DNA of 64,000 nucleotides from Vanessa cardui. Taxonomy: Eukaryota > Arthropoda > Insecta > Lepidoptera > Nymphalidae. Where the stretch lies: assembly GCF_905220365.1 (NCBI RefSeq), contig NC_061128.1:6811120-6875119 (forward strand), in the 5' to 3' direction. Position 1 is the stretch's first letter. The number at the start of each line of letters is the position of its first letter. Both the position numbers and the translations under genes were made by a program. This document shows positions 11,801 through 24,100 of this stretch, piece by piece. A model generated the notes under the pieces. The model was not told the DNA's origin, did not search any database, and was given only the letters and a program-made list of their open reading frames with translations.

Positions 11801-14800
11801 ATGTTCCATATCAATATCCCCAGATGGAGTTACACGTATCGCACAGACCCGCATGCCGGCCATATGTGCAGACGCTGGGTTAGTGCCATGAGCGCTAACT
11901 GGTATAAGACATATATTTCGGCCAGTATCACCGCGATATTCATGATACCGTTTAATTGTTCTTAAACCAGCGTATTCGCCTTGAGCACCGCTATACACAA
12001 AATTACATATTCATATATACATTAAAACGTTTATTTTTTACTGTTTCAAAGATTCGTTAAATCGTCATTAAAGTTTTACTCGCAATTTAAAGCTTATAAA
12101 TAATTCATTAAATAAATATATAGTTCAACATATTTTTGAAAATAGCAAATAATTGAAAATAAAAGTTTGTATAAATATTATTAAAACTATATCTGAACCA
12201 TGTTTTATAAATGAAGCTAAAATATTCCATACCTGTTTGGTTGAAAAGAAACTCGGTCATAGCCAGTAATGGCGCAAAGATCTTTCGCGAGCTCTTCAAA
12301 TAATGTATGATATCCTTGGCATTGATCAAGAGGTGCAAATGGGTGAATTTCAGTAAAATGCTTAAACGAACACGGCATCATTTCAGTCGTGGAGTTCAAC
12401 TTCATCGTACACGATCCCTTTAAAACATAAGTTAGTTTAAACAATTATAATAACTTTCTCTTTACTAATAAAGATTATTTTTGCAAAACCTTACCAATGG
12501 TATCATTGAATGAACTAGTGATATATCCTTGTTTTCCAATCGTTTCATGTAACGTACTATTCTAGTTTCAGAATGGTGCATATTAAAAACGGGATGAGTC
12601 AGGTATGGAGACGTTCTTCGAAAAGGTCCCTTTAACACACTACGTGATCTTACATCACCACTTTTCATAACCTTAAATTGAACAAATAGAAAAATTTGAA
12701 TAGAATTATTTATCAAATATGAGTTAGATGTGTAATATGATTTATTATTATAGTTATACCTCATTAACATTATCGCAGTCGAATATCCACAACAAATCGT
12801 CAACATCTTCCATTGTTGTAGTTTCGTCTAAAGCAACGCCAATTGCTCCATCTTCAAAGTATCGTAAATTAATCTTCTTTTCTTGGGCACGTGCTTTTAT
12901 TGCTGATGCATCATGTTCAGCCACGGGAATTACATGTAGAGTATCGAAATATACATCGTTGGATTGTTTATGACCACGATTCCGTATCCCTAAAATTTTT
13001 CAAGCACTCTCTTGTAACTATTATCACATATTTATATTTCTAATGCTACATTTTAAAAATAGTCTTTACTAAATATTAGAGTGTAACTTTACCATGGTCT
13101 AGGACTAAGGTTGCATTATGAACCCTTGTGGCAATATCTCTTAGACCTTGCGGCCCGTGATATACTGCGAACATTGCTGACATATTAGCCAGAAGCGCCT
13201 GGGCAGTACAAATATTCGATGTTGCTTTATCACGGCGGATATGTTGTTCCCTAGTCTGCAAAGCCAACCTACGATAAAGAATAATATACATAAATTGCTA
13301 GATAACGTCATAGATTTTAACATTTGCCACTTTAACAAAAACTGCTTACCTGTAAGCATCTCTTCCAGCTGCATCTCTTGTGACTCCTACCATACGACCG
13401 GGCATCAAACGAACCAATGGATGTTCAGCAGCAAAGAAACCAGCATGAGGTCCACCATAACCTAGCGGAACACCTAGCCTCTGAGAAGTGCCGACTGCCA
13501 AGGCTGCGCCACATTCAGCTGGAGGTCGTAATAATGCTAGGGCTAGGAGATCAGTAGCTACAACTACTAATGTCTGTAAAGAGTAAATATAAATATAGCT
13601 ATAAAATAGTCTTGTTTCAAGTGTTTTTGTATTGAGATTAAGAAAATATTGTACAACAAACCCCATGTTCATGAGCAGCCGCAGCTAATCCGGAATAGTC
13701 ATAAACTAGTCCCCTCGTATCGGGACATTGCAACAGTACGGCTGATATATCCCTTTGTGCGAAATCTACCTGCCGGACATCTGGTACGACTATAACTTCT
13801 AACCCTAAAGCATCCAATCGTGTTTGAACTACTGCTAATGTTTGAGGATGAAGGCGTTCAGATACCACAAACTTTGCTCTTTTATTATGTCTGTAATTTC
13901 AAAATACCAATCGTTAATAGTTTTACATCTCTAAGACGCGTTGAATTATATTTATAATAAATAAAATACATTTTTTACCTATGGCAAAGTGATAGGCCTT
14001 CCGCTGCAGCTGTTCCTTCATCTAATAAGGAGGCATTTGCGACATCCAAACCAGTCAAGTCACTAACCATTGTCTGATAGTTTAGTAAACTTTCTAGTCT
14101 ACCCTGCGCAACTTCTGGCTGGTATGGGGTATACTGTGTTGTCCTAAAATATAAACCATATTTTTTGTATTTTACGACAAATACAATATCATAATAATGT
14201 TTCTATATTCGAGACTAACATTTTGCGAATGTATGTTAGCGAACATTTGTTATATGTAACGCTCGAACAAGTAAAAAGTATATAATAAGATTTTAAAAAT
14301 CTGAAGAAATATGTTCTGCCGGGAAGTTCGTCGTGGGATATTTTTAAAATGTTCTTAAATATATATTTCAAAATGAATGTACTCAAAACGAAACAAGTTC
14401 ATGATTAGTGCTTGTTATTCTTATATGTTTTAAAATAGTAGTATTTACCATCCAGGATTCTCAAACATGTTACGCATAATGCTGTGGGGTACACAGCAAT
14501 TGTGATAGCCCATGCCGATGAAGGAGCGCCATATTTGATTCTTCTCTGCTATTTTACGGGCCCTCTCAATTAAATCATACTCGCCTGAAGAACATAGAAA
14601 TAGTTGCATAGTAAGTTTTATTTGAAATTGTACATTTATTAACATAAAAATTAATAATATCAAATGCTTAAATATATACAAATATTTACAAACATGCTCT
14701 AAAACTACTAAAGTTACTGTATAAATCTTAATCGCGTGGAATGGTGGCAAGAATGCTAGCAACATTTCCCCGTTGAATCGCAATTCCAATCCTCTGGGCA

Positions 14801-16204
14801 AAAAATGAGCCAGCCTCCTGTTACCAGTGGAGGCAACGAGGCGTACTTTTGATGAATCTTTTTCCACCTCTACTCCAAGGGCCAAGCGTTTCGACAGCAT
14901 ATTTGAAATTAAATATTATAATTTGATATGAATTTCGGTGTATGTGCAACAAAGTAATACTTACTCATTGGCTCATCAATTTCCATAAGCCCTGGTAACT
15001 GGATTTGCTTAGGAACTGCGTCATTGGTGAGTTGATCTAAGCTCTGTTAGAAAAACATTTAGTTACTAAGAGAATTAAGGGTCTAAACTAATATTACGAG
15101 ATTTGGTAACTGATTAGACCAATATTTTAAAGTAGCATTTCAACTTCGATCAATAATACCACGTTATAGACGGATTTTAAAAAGTAATTTATAACTTTCA
15201 TCACCTATATCAAAAATGAGGAATCTTTATCATAAAATCATCACAAAGACAAACATCCAGGTATTCTGTAATAAATGCAACGGCTTTCAAAAAGTTGGAT
15301 ACATAGTTTTACATTTCAAATAAAGCGGTTTTTGATATGATAATTTTGTTCTTATAGTTATTGGTTTGGTATATATTTTCTTTTTTCAAATATTATTTTT
15401 ACTATATATTATAATACATTATAACTAGCATTTTTATTGCTGCATTTACCGAGTTTTAATATATGCTGAGTTAGTCTTTAATTGCGATATGCAAAAACTA
15501 TCATTACGACTTTAGATTTTGAGTGGTAAGTAACTTTGTCACTATATCCATTGACCTTTAGAATTTTAATAAAGAAATACATCAATACAAAAGAGAGCTA
15601 AGTTGGAATACCGCATTAAATAAATTTTAATCAAGATCAATTAAATAGGGAGCTTTACCGATCTTATGAAGAAAATATGAGCAAGTGACACTGAACTTTT
15701 TATTACCTGTTAGATTTGAGATTTATAAGGAGCTCGGGATATATAAGAGATTTAACTTAGCTTAGAGCAAAAAATATTAATAAATTTTAAATGTTCTTCC
15801 TCTACTAAATCAAATAAAGTTCATTTATTTACAAAATATATGTCTTTTTTTGCTTAAAAAAGAAATAAATGTAAAGAAAATGTGATTTTGGGGGTCAAAT
15901 CTCATAAAGAGCTTGAAATCTTATGAACTTGTTGACACTGTATTTCTAATCATAAATTTTAACTTATTCGTATCTCATATCTTACCTTATAGCCAAGAAG
16001 ATCTAGCATAGTAACTATATCTTGATCCCTCGGACCGATGTGACGACTAGGAAAATCAACCCTCTCCGGAAACAAGTTGTCGGATTTCGAACTTTGTGTA
16101 GCAACACAACATTTTTCTATATTGAAACATTTTTTACTTTTAATTTTTTGAAAACATTCATTGCGATTTTTTAAAAAAACGCCCCGACTAATTAATCTAA
16201 ACAT
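8897..16204 (-). CDS. GLDC: Glycine dehydrogenase (decarboxylating), glycine cleavage system P-protein, mitochondrial
   Basis: Exons in transcript order: 16204-15986, 15043-14965, 14584-14449, 14143-13979, 13890-13662, 13573-13350, 13268-13093, 12989-12760, 12671-12495, 12417-12233, 11990-11789, 11459-11310, 10837-10725, 10641-10494, 10246-10039, 9880-9708, 9632-9552, 9007-8897 (3006 nt, 1001 aa; human about 1020). The enzyme decarboxylates glycine with pyridoxal phosphate and passes the aminomethyl group to lipoyl H-protein in the mitochondrial matrix. The PLP lysine is Lys744 in LNLHKTFCIPHGGGGPGMG, encoded by the exon at 10725-10837. Other family blocks are FPSRHIGPR near the N-terminus, TREQHIRRDKATSNICTAQ, SMIPLGSCTMKLN, GGQVYLDGANMNAQ and the C-terminal DKHLVCTCPP. 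The first about 35 residues (MFRLISRGVFLKNRN...) are basic, as in a mitochondrial presequence. Confidence 0.97.
10901..11184 (-). mobile_element. tRNA-derived SINE, family 1, copy in GLDC intron
   Basis: Read on the minus strand it starts with the tRNA-like head (GAGACGGCCCAGTGG..., B-box GGTTCAAACCC). It continues through the family body (CGTGAGGAGACCTGCATGTG, CATTGGAACAGCGTG) and ends in the CCTCTCC.../AGCAATGGGAAATT tail. It lies in the GLDC intron between exons 12 and 13. Six relatives are in this window. Confidence 0.8.
11632..11776. repeat. Lepidopteran repeat fragment abutting GLDC exon 11
   Basis: It contains AAGTCAAAGTCAAAAATCTT, then CTACCACCGGTTCGGAATTT, GAGAAGAACGGGCGAAAGAA and ACTCAGCGGGAG. 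I know this sequence as a recurrent dispersed repeat in lepidopteran genomes. It ends about 13 nt from the 5' splice site of GLDC exon 11 (exon border 11789). Confidence 0.6.
14695..14905. repeat. Possible degenerate repeat in GLDC intron 2
   Basis: A less AT-rich block inside intron 2. It is open on the minus strand (LALGVEVEKDSSKVRL...) and runs on, in an extended frame, into the authentic exon 3. It does not fit the P-protein alignment, and good splice sites exclude it. It is probably an old transposon fragment. The family is not recognised. Confidence 0.3.
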
Positions 16205-18780
16205 ATTGAAATATTTAAATGTATTTAGTCATATTATTGTCCGACTAACTGAAGAGACCCAGATAAACTGATAGAGGGGTCAGAACTGAAGCAAGAATAC
16301 ATTTAAATCGATAATTTCTTATCGATTCAATAACAATATGTAGCTCGGCTAAACAAATAGTAATTATAAAATAAGCATACGTAATAATAATATTATTCTA
16401 TGATCTTTGAACATATTTATCAGCTACGTTAAAGACGTAAATTTTACTTTCATTTAATAATATGAACTTGTTTTGTAACGTCAACAATTACCTACTAATC
16501 ATCACATGTTAGGTATCATTAAGAATTATTGTGTCTATATAATTTTATGACCTATTAATAATCGCAACTTTGTTCAACTGAACTTTCGTTATATCAAAAA
16601 AAGGCATGAAATAATTTGAGAACAGAAACTAAACGACAATAAAAAATGCATTAACAAACGTAATATTGGGGGGGGGGTTGGCACTCCCAGCAGCCCTGAA
16701 CGCCGAGTGCGCCCAAGAACACCTAGTTTACCCACTAAAAAACCAGCGGTACCCTCTCCGGCTGACGCCACGGGATCGCTTACGCATGCTATTGTGACGT
16801 GATATCAAATCTTCTGATGAGCCTTAAAATATCGTTTAAAATTCAAAATTTATATGATTATACAGCACCTAATTGTTGTTGAAAATTCGTAAATTCTAAA
16901 ACTTCAGATTTTTCAGAATATTATGGTATAGCAGCATTATACATAATATATAGAAGCTCTTCAATTTACGTAGCATGTTCGGCAATGTGTGGAAGGGTTA
17001 GTTGATTGCATTCGCTTCATTTGCATGTATACTGAAAATAACGCAACGTGTTCCAAGCTGAAAGAAAATACCTGTAAAGAACCAGAAAAAAAATCAGCTT
17101 GTATGTTTTGTTTGTTAATTTGTGATTGTATAGGTACATTATATATTTAATATTACAAAGAAAGAGCCATGAACGTTGTATTAAATTTTTTTATTGTTTA
17201 AGTAGGACACAAAAAGTATTCATTACCAAATGTTATAATAATTATGTAAATTATACTGAAAATACAACTTCTGAAAACGCTATACCATATACTTATATCT
17301 TTAGATATCTAAAAATCCAAAAAACTGCTATTTTGCTTAGTAATAATAAACGAACTATTTACGCCTTATAATGTATATAAACTTTCATTTAAAGAACGTT
17401 GGTTTATTTTGTGTTCAAATTGAATTGTTGCCTATTGAATAATATTTACAATCCTTAGATATTAATATTTACATATTAATATAAAAGATCATATGTTATA
17501 CTTATTTTTAAAACGTGATATACAAACATAGTCCATCCCGGTTGAAAATAAAGTTCCATCCTTTATATGACGTGATTACCACGTGGCAGTACCTATATGT
17601 ATATTTGTAATAGAAAATCAACTGAAACTGAAATTAGTTGAATGAAATCGTACTCTACTAATCTTAGCCAAGTAAGCCAAGTAGTTGCCAGAAGAAAACT
17701 GTTCATTTTTTTATTCCTGTAGGTATCATTATATTTATTATTCCTCAAGAATTACCATAATAATAAACAATGTTCAGTTGCTCTAATTTTCCATTATATG
17801 CCCAAGACAAAAAAAAAACACATAATTATATGAATGATTGTACAAATTGCTAGAATGATTTAAATGGACTAATTAATTAAAAATCATTTAATTTTGAAGA
17901 CAACAGATGTTACTAAATTACATTTATTAGAAAATATTCAACTATTCATTTTATTCGAAACATTCGTTCCGAAACATACACTTCGCATTGATGATGGATC
18001 TTCAAACATCTTAAAAATGATTGTTTAAGATGTTGCATGAAGAACAGAATATTAAATTTTTTGAGTCTGTTCTTTGTTTTGGTGTCAATTTAATGTATTT
18101 ATTATTTCCAACCTCCCAGACCGGTCCGGTATATACATGTTTTTATTATACGGGTAACGCTAAGTGCAGTGATACCATAAAACAAAAATTAATAGCTAAA
18201 ATTAAAAAAAAAATTGACGCCATTGAAATTTTGTACATTGTTTGCGTTTGCAAAAACGGTGTATTTAAATACATTTTAGGACCACCGACGAATAACATCA
18301 TCAAAGTGTAAAAATATGCAAATAGCATTACACCCAAAGATTTAAATCTTTTATTATACCTAGGTGACACACAGACACAGTATTCAGTAACTCAATTTTG
18401 GAAAACCCCTTTCAAAAAGAACATTAATGCGTTCCGTTCAACACTCGTATTTGTTGTAATTAAAAAAAAAAACATATTAAAAAAAATCATGTAAAGTTAT
18501 TGATATTGAAATACCAATATAATTTTACTTACAATTACTTCTAATAAAAGACAAACTTGAATATTCTACTACATTAGAAATGTAATTAAGCTGTGAAATT
18601 GAGTTAATTTAGTTTTCATGTAAAAATTTACTGCGTAAAATAGATCTTATGTCAAAATCTTATCATACCTATTCCCCTATTCGTAGTTGATTCGTAATTT
18701 ACTAATTTCGTATACAAGTATATAGAAATTTAGAAAATAATATATTGGAATGAGTTAAGAATTCTCATCTTTGTATAAAA
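16205..18780. other. Intergenic region upstream of GLDC and of FADD (divergent 5' ends)
   Basis: A shared upstream region of about 2.6 kb. The block 16605-16800 is GC-richer, holds a run of ten G at 16668-16677 and looks like an old insertion. The rest is AT-rich. Small ORFs at 17126-17371 and 18021-18311 show no recognisable domain or splice context. The promoters of both genes must lie here, but no clear core element was identified. Confidence 0.35.
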
Positions 18781-19569
18781 ATGACATTATCAGAATTTAC
18801 GCAACTAAAACAACAAATTGTGTTTGAAGTAGGTAAATGTGAGAATCATATTCATATACTTAATAAATTAAAAGAATACTATAAAGATGATATAGATTCT
18901 GATAGAAGATTTGAAAAAATTAATACAATAGGGCAGTTAATTACCATATTAGAAATAAGGAATGTTCTATCGGAAGATGATGTCGGACCCTTAAAAGAAA
19001 TCGCTCGAAGAATTAACAATGACGAACTTTTAGAAAGAATATGTGACTATGAAGTTAATCATATTTCAAAAGGATTTGTTAATCAATATGGTAAGTTTTA
19101 TTTTTTAATTCTCGCTTAGCTAAATATAGCCATTTAATTTTTATTATATATATTGTTTCATAGGGTTATGATTTCACTGATTTGTGTTTACATTTTAGTT
19201 ATTGAGAATATACCAATGGCATCTATTAAGAAACATATGACAGAAAATAAAGAAAACTGTCTACAGAGTCATCCTTTTGGTGCTATGAGTCCAAACAAAA
19301 TGCTAAGAATTAGAGAAACAATCATAGAAGAAATTGGAAGCTTTTGGCGTGACTTGGGAAGAAATCTTAAAATCAGGGAATGTAAGATAGATGAAATTGA
19401 TACCAATTATAATAGTTTACCATCCAAGGCTACACAATTAATGAATATATTTGAGGCTAGGGCGGACAAACAAAGATGGTTCTTTGTTTTATGTGAAGCA
19501 TTGGAGAAATCCCGTAGAAAAGACTTAAGTAAGAATCTGCAAGAAATTATGGCTATGAATATATCATAG
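18781..19569 (+). CDS. FADD: FADD-like adaptor (death-effector domain plus death domain)
   Basis: Two exons, 18781-19090 and 19199-19569 (681 nt, 226 aa), with donor GTAAGT and acceptor TTTTAG. An N-terminal DED is seen at about residues 5-95, including ITILEIRNVLSEDDVGPLKE. A C-terminal death domain is seen at about 138-222, including GSFWRDLGRNLKIRECKIDE and a W-F-L-C-EALEKSRRKDL ending. This order and length match FADD. In insects FADD joins the IMD adaptor (through the DD) to the caspase-8 homologue Dredd (through the DED), activating NF-kB-type immune signalling. The family call rests on domain pattern. A nearer AG at 19162-19163 was not used because it breaks the reading frame. The gene lies between GLDC and PFAS on the opposite strand. 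Confidence 0.8.
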
Positions 19570-21145
19570 CTTCATTCAATTATTAGGCTTTTCTCTGCTT
19601 GAACAAATGCTTTTGATATATTCATTTATAATATGTACATATATCACCTAAATGTTACAGGTATAAAATTACTCACATGAAAAGGTTAATTCATAAATAA
19701 GACAATTTTTTCTAAGTTGTCATCTCCACATGAACAACTATTTATGAAGTGAGTTCAATACTACAATGAAAAAAGTATTATGTCCCAATAAGATGCCTCT
19801 TTAAATTATTAAGTTCATTAAATGTAAGCAGACTTGGTCACCATACTGATGGCATTATTATTTTGTCATTAATGCAATTAGGTTTATAAACCTGTGTTAC
19901 TTTGATAGTTGTAACTAACCACTTGTAACAATAGTGCCCAAGGTGGTGAAGTTTAGATGGGGAGAATAATTGAAATTTATAATTGCGTCTTAACTAACTA
20001 TAAATTAATAATTAGTTTTAAGTAAGGAAACATAACATACATACTTGTTACCTAGAATATATATTAATAGTAATATAATAGAAATAATAATAACAAAAAC
20101 ATAATTATTTAGAATGTGTTTCCAAAATTAAATAATCGAGATTTCTAACTGTTATCTGATAAAAGATGTCAAAAATTTATTCAAATTGTAGTTTAAACTA
20201 ATTGTAGTTTATGGAATTTTTGGCTGTGTTTAAACATTAATGTACCCATAATCTATGTCACATCAAGAAATAAAGTCCTCTAACTGGCATTTCAAGAATA
20301 AGTTCATAATTATATGTGATAATTATATGAGGAACTTTTTTCATATTTAATACAGAAAATAGCAACACTACTGATGTTTCACATAGTGTGTCATCTTTCT
20401 TTTTCATTAAAACAATAGTGGAAGTGAATAAGTGGAAATGATTTTAGGTTATACCTAATATACATAGATTATTTTCAATATGCATAAGAGTTCAATCAGC
20501 TAATATGTGAATGACTGGTGAGAAAGACCTAGAAGGTCAAGTATGATCTTGTCTAGTTCTGTGACCTATTTGCAAATAGTGTACTTACTAACGTAATGTT
20601 CAAAATTTTAACATGGCAAGCATGCACAATGTTTATTTTGAACTGTTATAGTGCTTCATTATAAACAATTTAATTTTTTAAAAAATATATATACAAATAC
20701 AATAATAATATACTATACAAAACAGGACTGAATATAGGAGTAATATATTTTTAAAGAAAAATAAAATTGAAATGTATAATATTTTATTAAAAGTAAACAT
20801 ATAATGTTAACATGTTTTATTTTTTTTTAACTTTAATAAATTTTTCCTTATAAACTAATAAAAAACGGTAAAAATGTTTACAGTAAAAGATACACTACTT
20901 TTTATTAATTTTTTTGTAAAAAAAATATATCTATATAGTTTATCGCCTTACAGTTCAACAGGTCCAAGATCAAGTTCAAGAGACACTTGAACTTAACATA
21001 TATATAAAAGGCACTTTTTTTTTGCTCGTATAAAGGTAAAAACTTAATCACAATCTTGTATTCGAGACAATTTTATTAATGGAATGCTTTTATAATGCTT
21101 TCAAAGGAATGAAACATACATTTAAATAATATTATAATATTGAGT
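19570..21145. other. Convergent intergenic region, FADD / PFAS 3' ends
   Basis: AT-rich sequence with no coding exon or strong repeat recognised. It should hold the FADD 3' UTR. A minus-strand AATAAA for PFAS is at 21072-21077. Confidence 0.4.
21072..21077 (-). promoter_or_regulatory. Poly(A) signal of PFAS
   Basis: AATAAA on the minus strand about 70 nt beyond the PFAS stop codon. It is the first canonical signal. Confidence 0.45.
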
Positions 21146-24100
21146 TTAATGTTGAGATGCCCAAGTGTATGCATTCTGGAAGAGTCGTAGCCAAGGCGAG
21201 GCCTGGCTGTGGACGTCGGCGGCGGCGGGTGGGGGGGCAGCGCACTGCCAGCGCAGTACACAGCGCTCGGGGTGCGGCATCATAGCCAGGTGGCGCCCGT
21301 CAGGAGACCTCACGCCCGCTAACCCATCTATCGACATAAACAGATTTATTTTGTATTTTTTTCACGTTCTTTTTTTAAATACTTAATGGAATAGTTATTT
21401 TTTTTTTAATAAAACTCTCCGTTAATGATACAATCAACAGCATTTCGACAGTATACAATCTGCCTATTTGTTTAAAAGTATGTTAAAAGCTGTAGTATTG
21501 ATTTCAAACTTTCCTAAGTTTACATAAATCTTTTGTTATTGTTATTTTTTTGGGTTGGGTTGGATTGGGTTCATTTTTACGACTCCTATACATTAAATTG
21601 AAAATTTATGTTTGTACACAAAATTTTTCTCTTGCGGGTTCGCTCGCGCTTTAAGTTGTTGGTTGTCATGTGGTAGACAAAAAAAATAAGCCTATGTCCA
21701 GTCTTTGAGTTCAAGTTCAAATTTCATCAAATTAGATTCAGCAGTTTCATCGTGAAAGATCAACAGACAGACAGAGTTACTTTCACATTTATATATATTA
21801 TTCTTCATCATCATCATCATCAACAGCCTGTAAATTCCCACTGCTGGGCTAAAGGCCTCCTCTCCCTTTGAGGAGAAGGTTTGGAAATATAATAACTTAT
21901 GAGCATAATGTTTTTCAATTACATACCAGGGCTACCATTAGGATTCATGGGGTAAATCTCAGTGGGAGAACCATTGTCGTCCACATACTGCACGGCTACT
22001 TGTTTATTGGCCCGTAGTTTGTCGAGTATCAGCTGATCTGGCACCGTGAAACGACCCTCTCCGTGTGCGACCCACACTCCAAGTACACTTCCGCCCATAC
22101 CGCGGAACCAAACGTCTTCATCGGACACTCGTTCGTTGATCTTAACGGCGCTCCAACGGCATTCGAATCTATAACAATACAGTTAAATATTACCAATCAT
22201 AGTAGTTGTTTAGTAAGCGATGTTTATTATCGAATTGACCTGATATAATTGGACGAAAGTTTCAATAAGCTATGGATTAGTGGAAAATAATGTGTGTGTG
22301 TGAAACTAGAATTCTGGAAGTAAGATAACATTAATCAATAATTATTTCTGGTAAACGATATAGCAGAGCAATCAGCGAATATAAAATATACTTTAGAATC
22401 AAATAGTATTTTATCATAATATGAAAGTTAAAAATGATAGGATTTACACAAACCGTTAATATGAACAATAACTTCTTAAACCAACCTAAAAAAAAATTAA
22501 ACTTAAGCAAAAGGGTAATTATATAGCAACCTCATAAGACACAACATAAAAATTCTGTAAACAATTAAAAACATAGTTTCTGTTACAAACCTCTCAGACA
22601 AGTTGTGATCAAGGAATATCTGAGTTTTATTGCCTGAATCTTTACTGTCATCGGTGTCTATCCACCCCAGGAGTGCCATCAGCTGGCAGCCGTTACACAC
22701 TCCGAGTGAGAAAGTATTGTTTCTACTTTTGAAGTTTGCAAACTGTGCACTGAGAGATTCCGAGAAGAGAATACCAGCGGCCCATCCCTTCGCCGATCCA
22801 AGAGTATCTAATAATGAAATAATAATAATACAATTATTGAAATGTAAATTTAATTTGATCTTAGTTAATGATAGCATTTTGAGTTCTAACCTTATAAGGT
22901 CTTTCCGACATTGAGAATCGCTTTGAAAATGAAAAATGACATTAATAATATTTGTAAAGAGATTAATTACAAGTAGATAAACAGAAAAGATTAATGAATA
23001 TTAATTTCGTATTTGAAAGTAAACTCACCGGCATAGCTGAAGCCTCCGGGAAAAACTAATCCCTGGAAAGCATCCAAAGTAATTTTCTTGGCTTGCAGAT
23101 CACTCATTGTTACATCATACACGTCGAAATTGGCCATCATCAAGGAGGCAATCATTTCACGATCGCCGTTTATACCTAAACAATAAAAATTTAATATTAA
23201 TATAACATTATAATATACTTTTGAAATAAATGTTTATGCTGCATGCTGAGTCGAGATGGCCCAGTGGTTAGAACGCGTGCATCTTAACCGATGACTGCGG
23301 GTTCAAACCCAGGCAAGCACCGCTGATTCATGTGCTTAATTTGTCTTAATTTGTCTTAATTCATCTCGTGCTCAGCGGTGAAGGAAAACATCGTGAGGAA
23401 ACCTGCATGTGACAAATTTCATAGAAATTCTGCCACATGTGTATTCCACCAACCCGCATTGGAACAGCGTGGTGGAATATGTTCCAAAACCTTCTCCTCA
23501 AAGGGAGAAGAGGCCTTTAGCCCAGCAGTGGGAATTTACAGGCTGTTATTATTGTTGTTGTTGCTGCATGCTTTACCTTCTTCACGTAACACAGCTACTT
23601 TGACGCTCCTCGTCTTTATTAAGGCCGCTGAAGGGTCAAAGGTGACGTTATATTTAACACCCGTACGTGTTGCGAGCCCTATTAGAAACAAAAAATTAAT
23701 TTATATTAGTAATGGCTAAATGTAAAATAAATATTTCTCATCTAGATTGCTATAAGGTGTGTCTCGGAACATCAACGCTTCTACAAATTTAAGTTACGAG
23801 TAAATTATATTTTACTAGTCTTTTCTCTCACATTAATAGGTAAATTTGGAGTCTGTGCCCACTCATGCTCCTACCTAACTACACCAATTATTGCAAAAAC
23901 CATATACATTGCATTAATGTGGAGATAGGGTCAAATATTTATGAAATATGTATTTTATAAAGACCATACCTGACCATTCTTGTTGGATACAGCTCGAATT
24001 AGCCTGTAAGCACTCTAGTTGATAGCTGGTTTCCTCCCACATTCTGTACACATTTATTAACTTGGTATCCAATACCACAGAACCATTAACTTTCACATTG

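Noticed and set aside
14445..14900. 151-aa minus-strand ORF joining GLDC exon 3 to intron sequence
   Set aside because: Only the part from 14584 down matches P-protein. A good CAG acceptor separates it from the unrelated upstream block.
18021..18311. 96-aa ORF upstream of FADD
   Set aside because: AT-rich, no recognisable domain, overlapped by an equally long antisense ORF and without splice context. Likely chance.
23248..23320. tRNA gene candidates at the heads of the family-1 SINEs
   Set aside because: The heads are tRNA-derived but diverged and fused to a shared 250-bp body with a simple-repeat tail.
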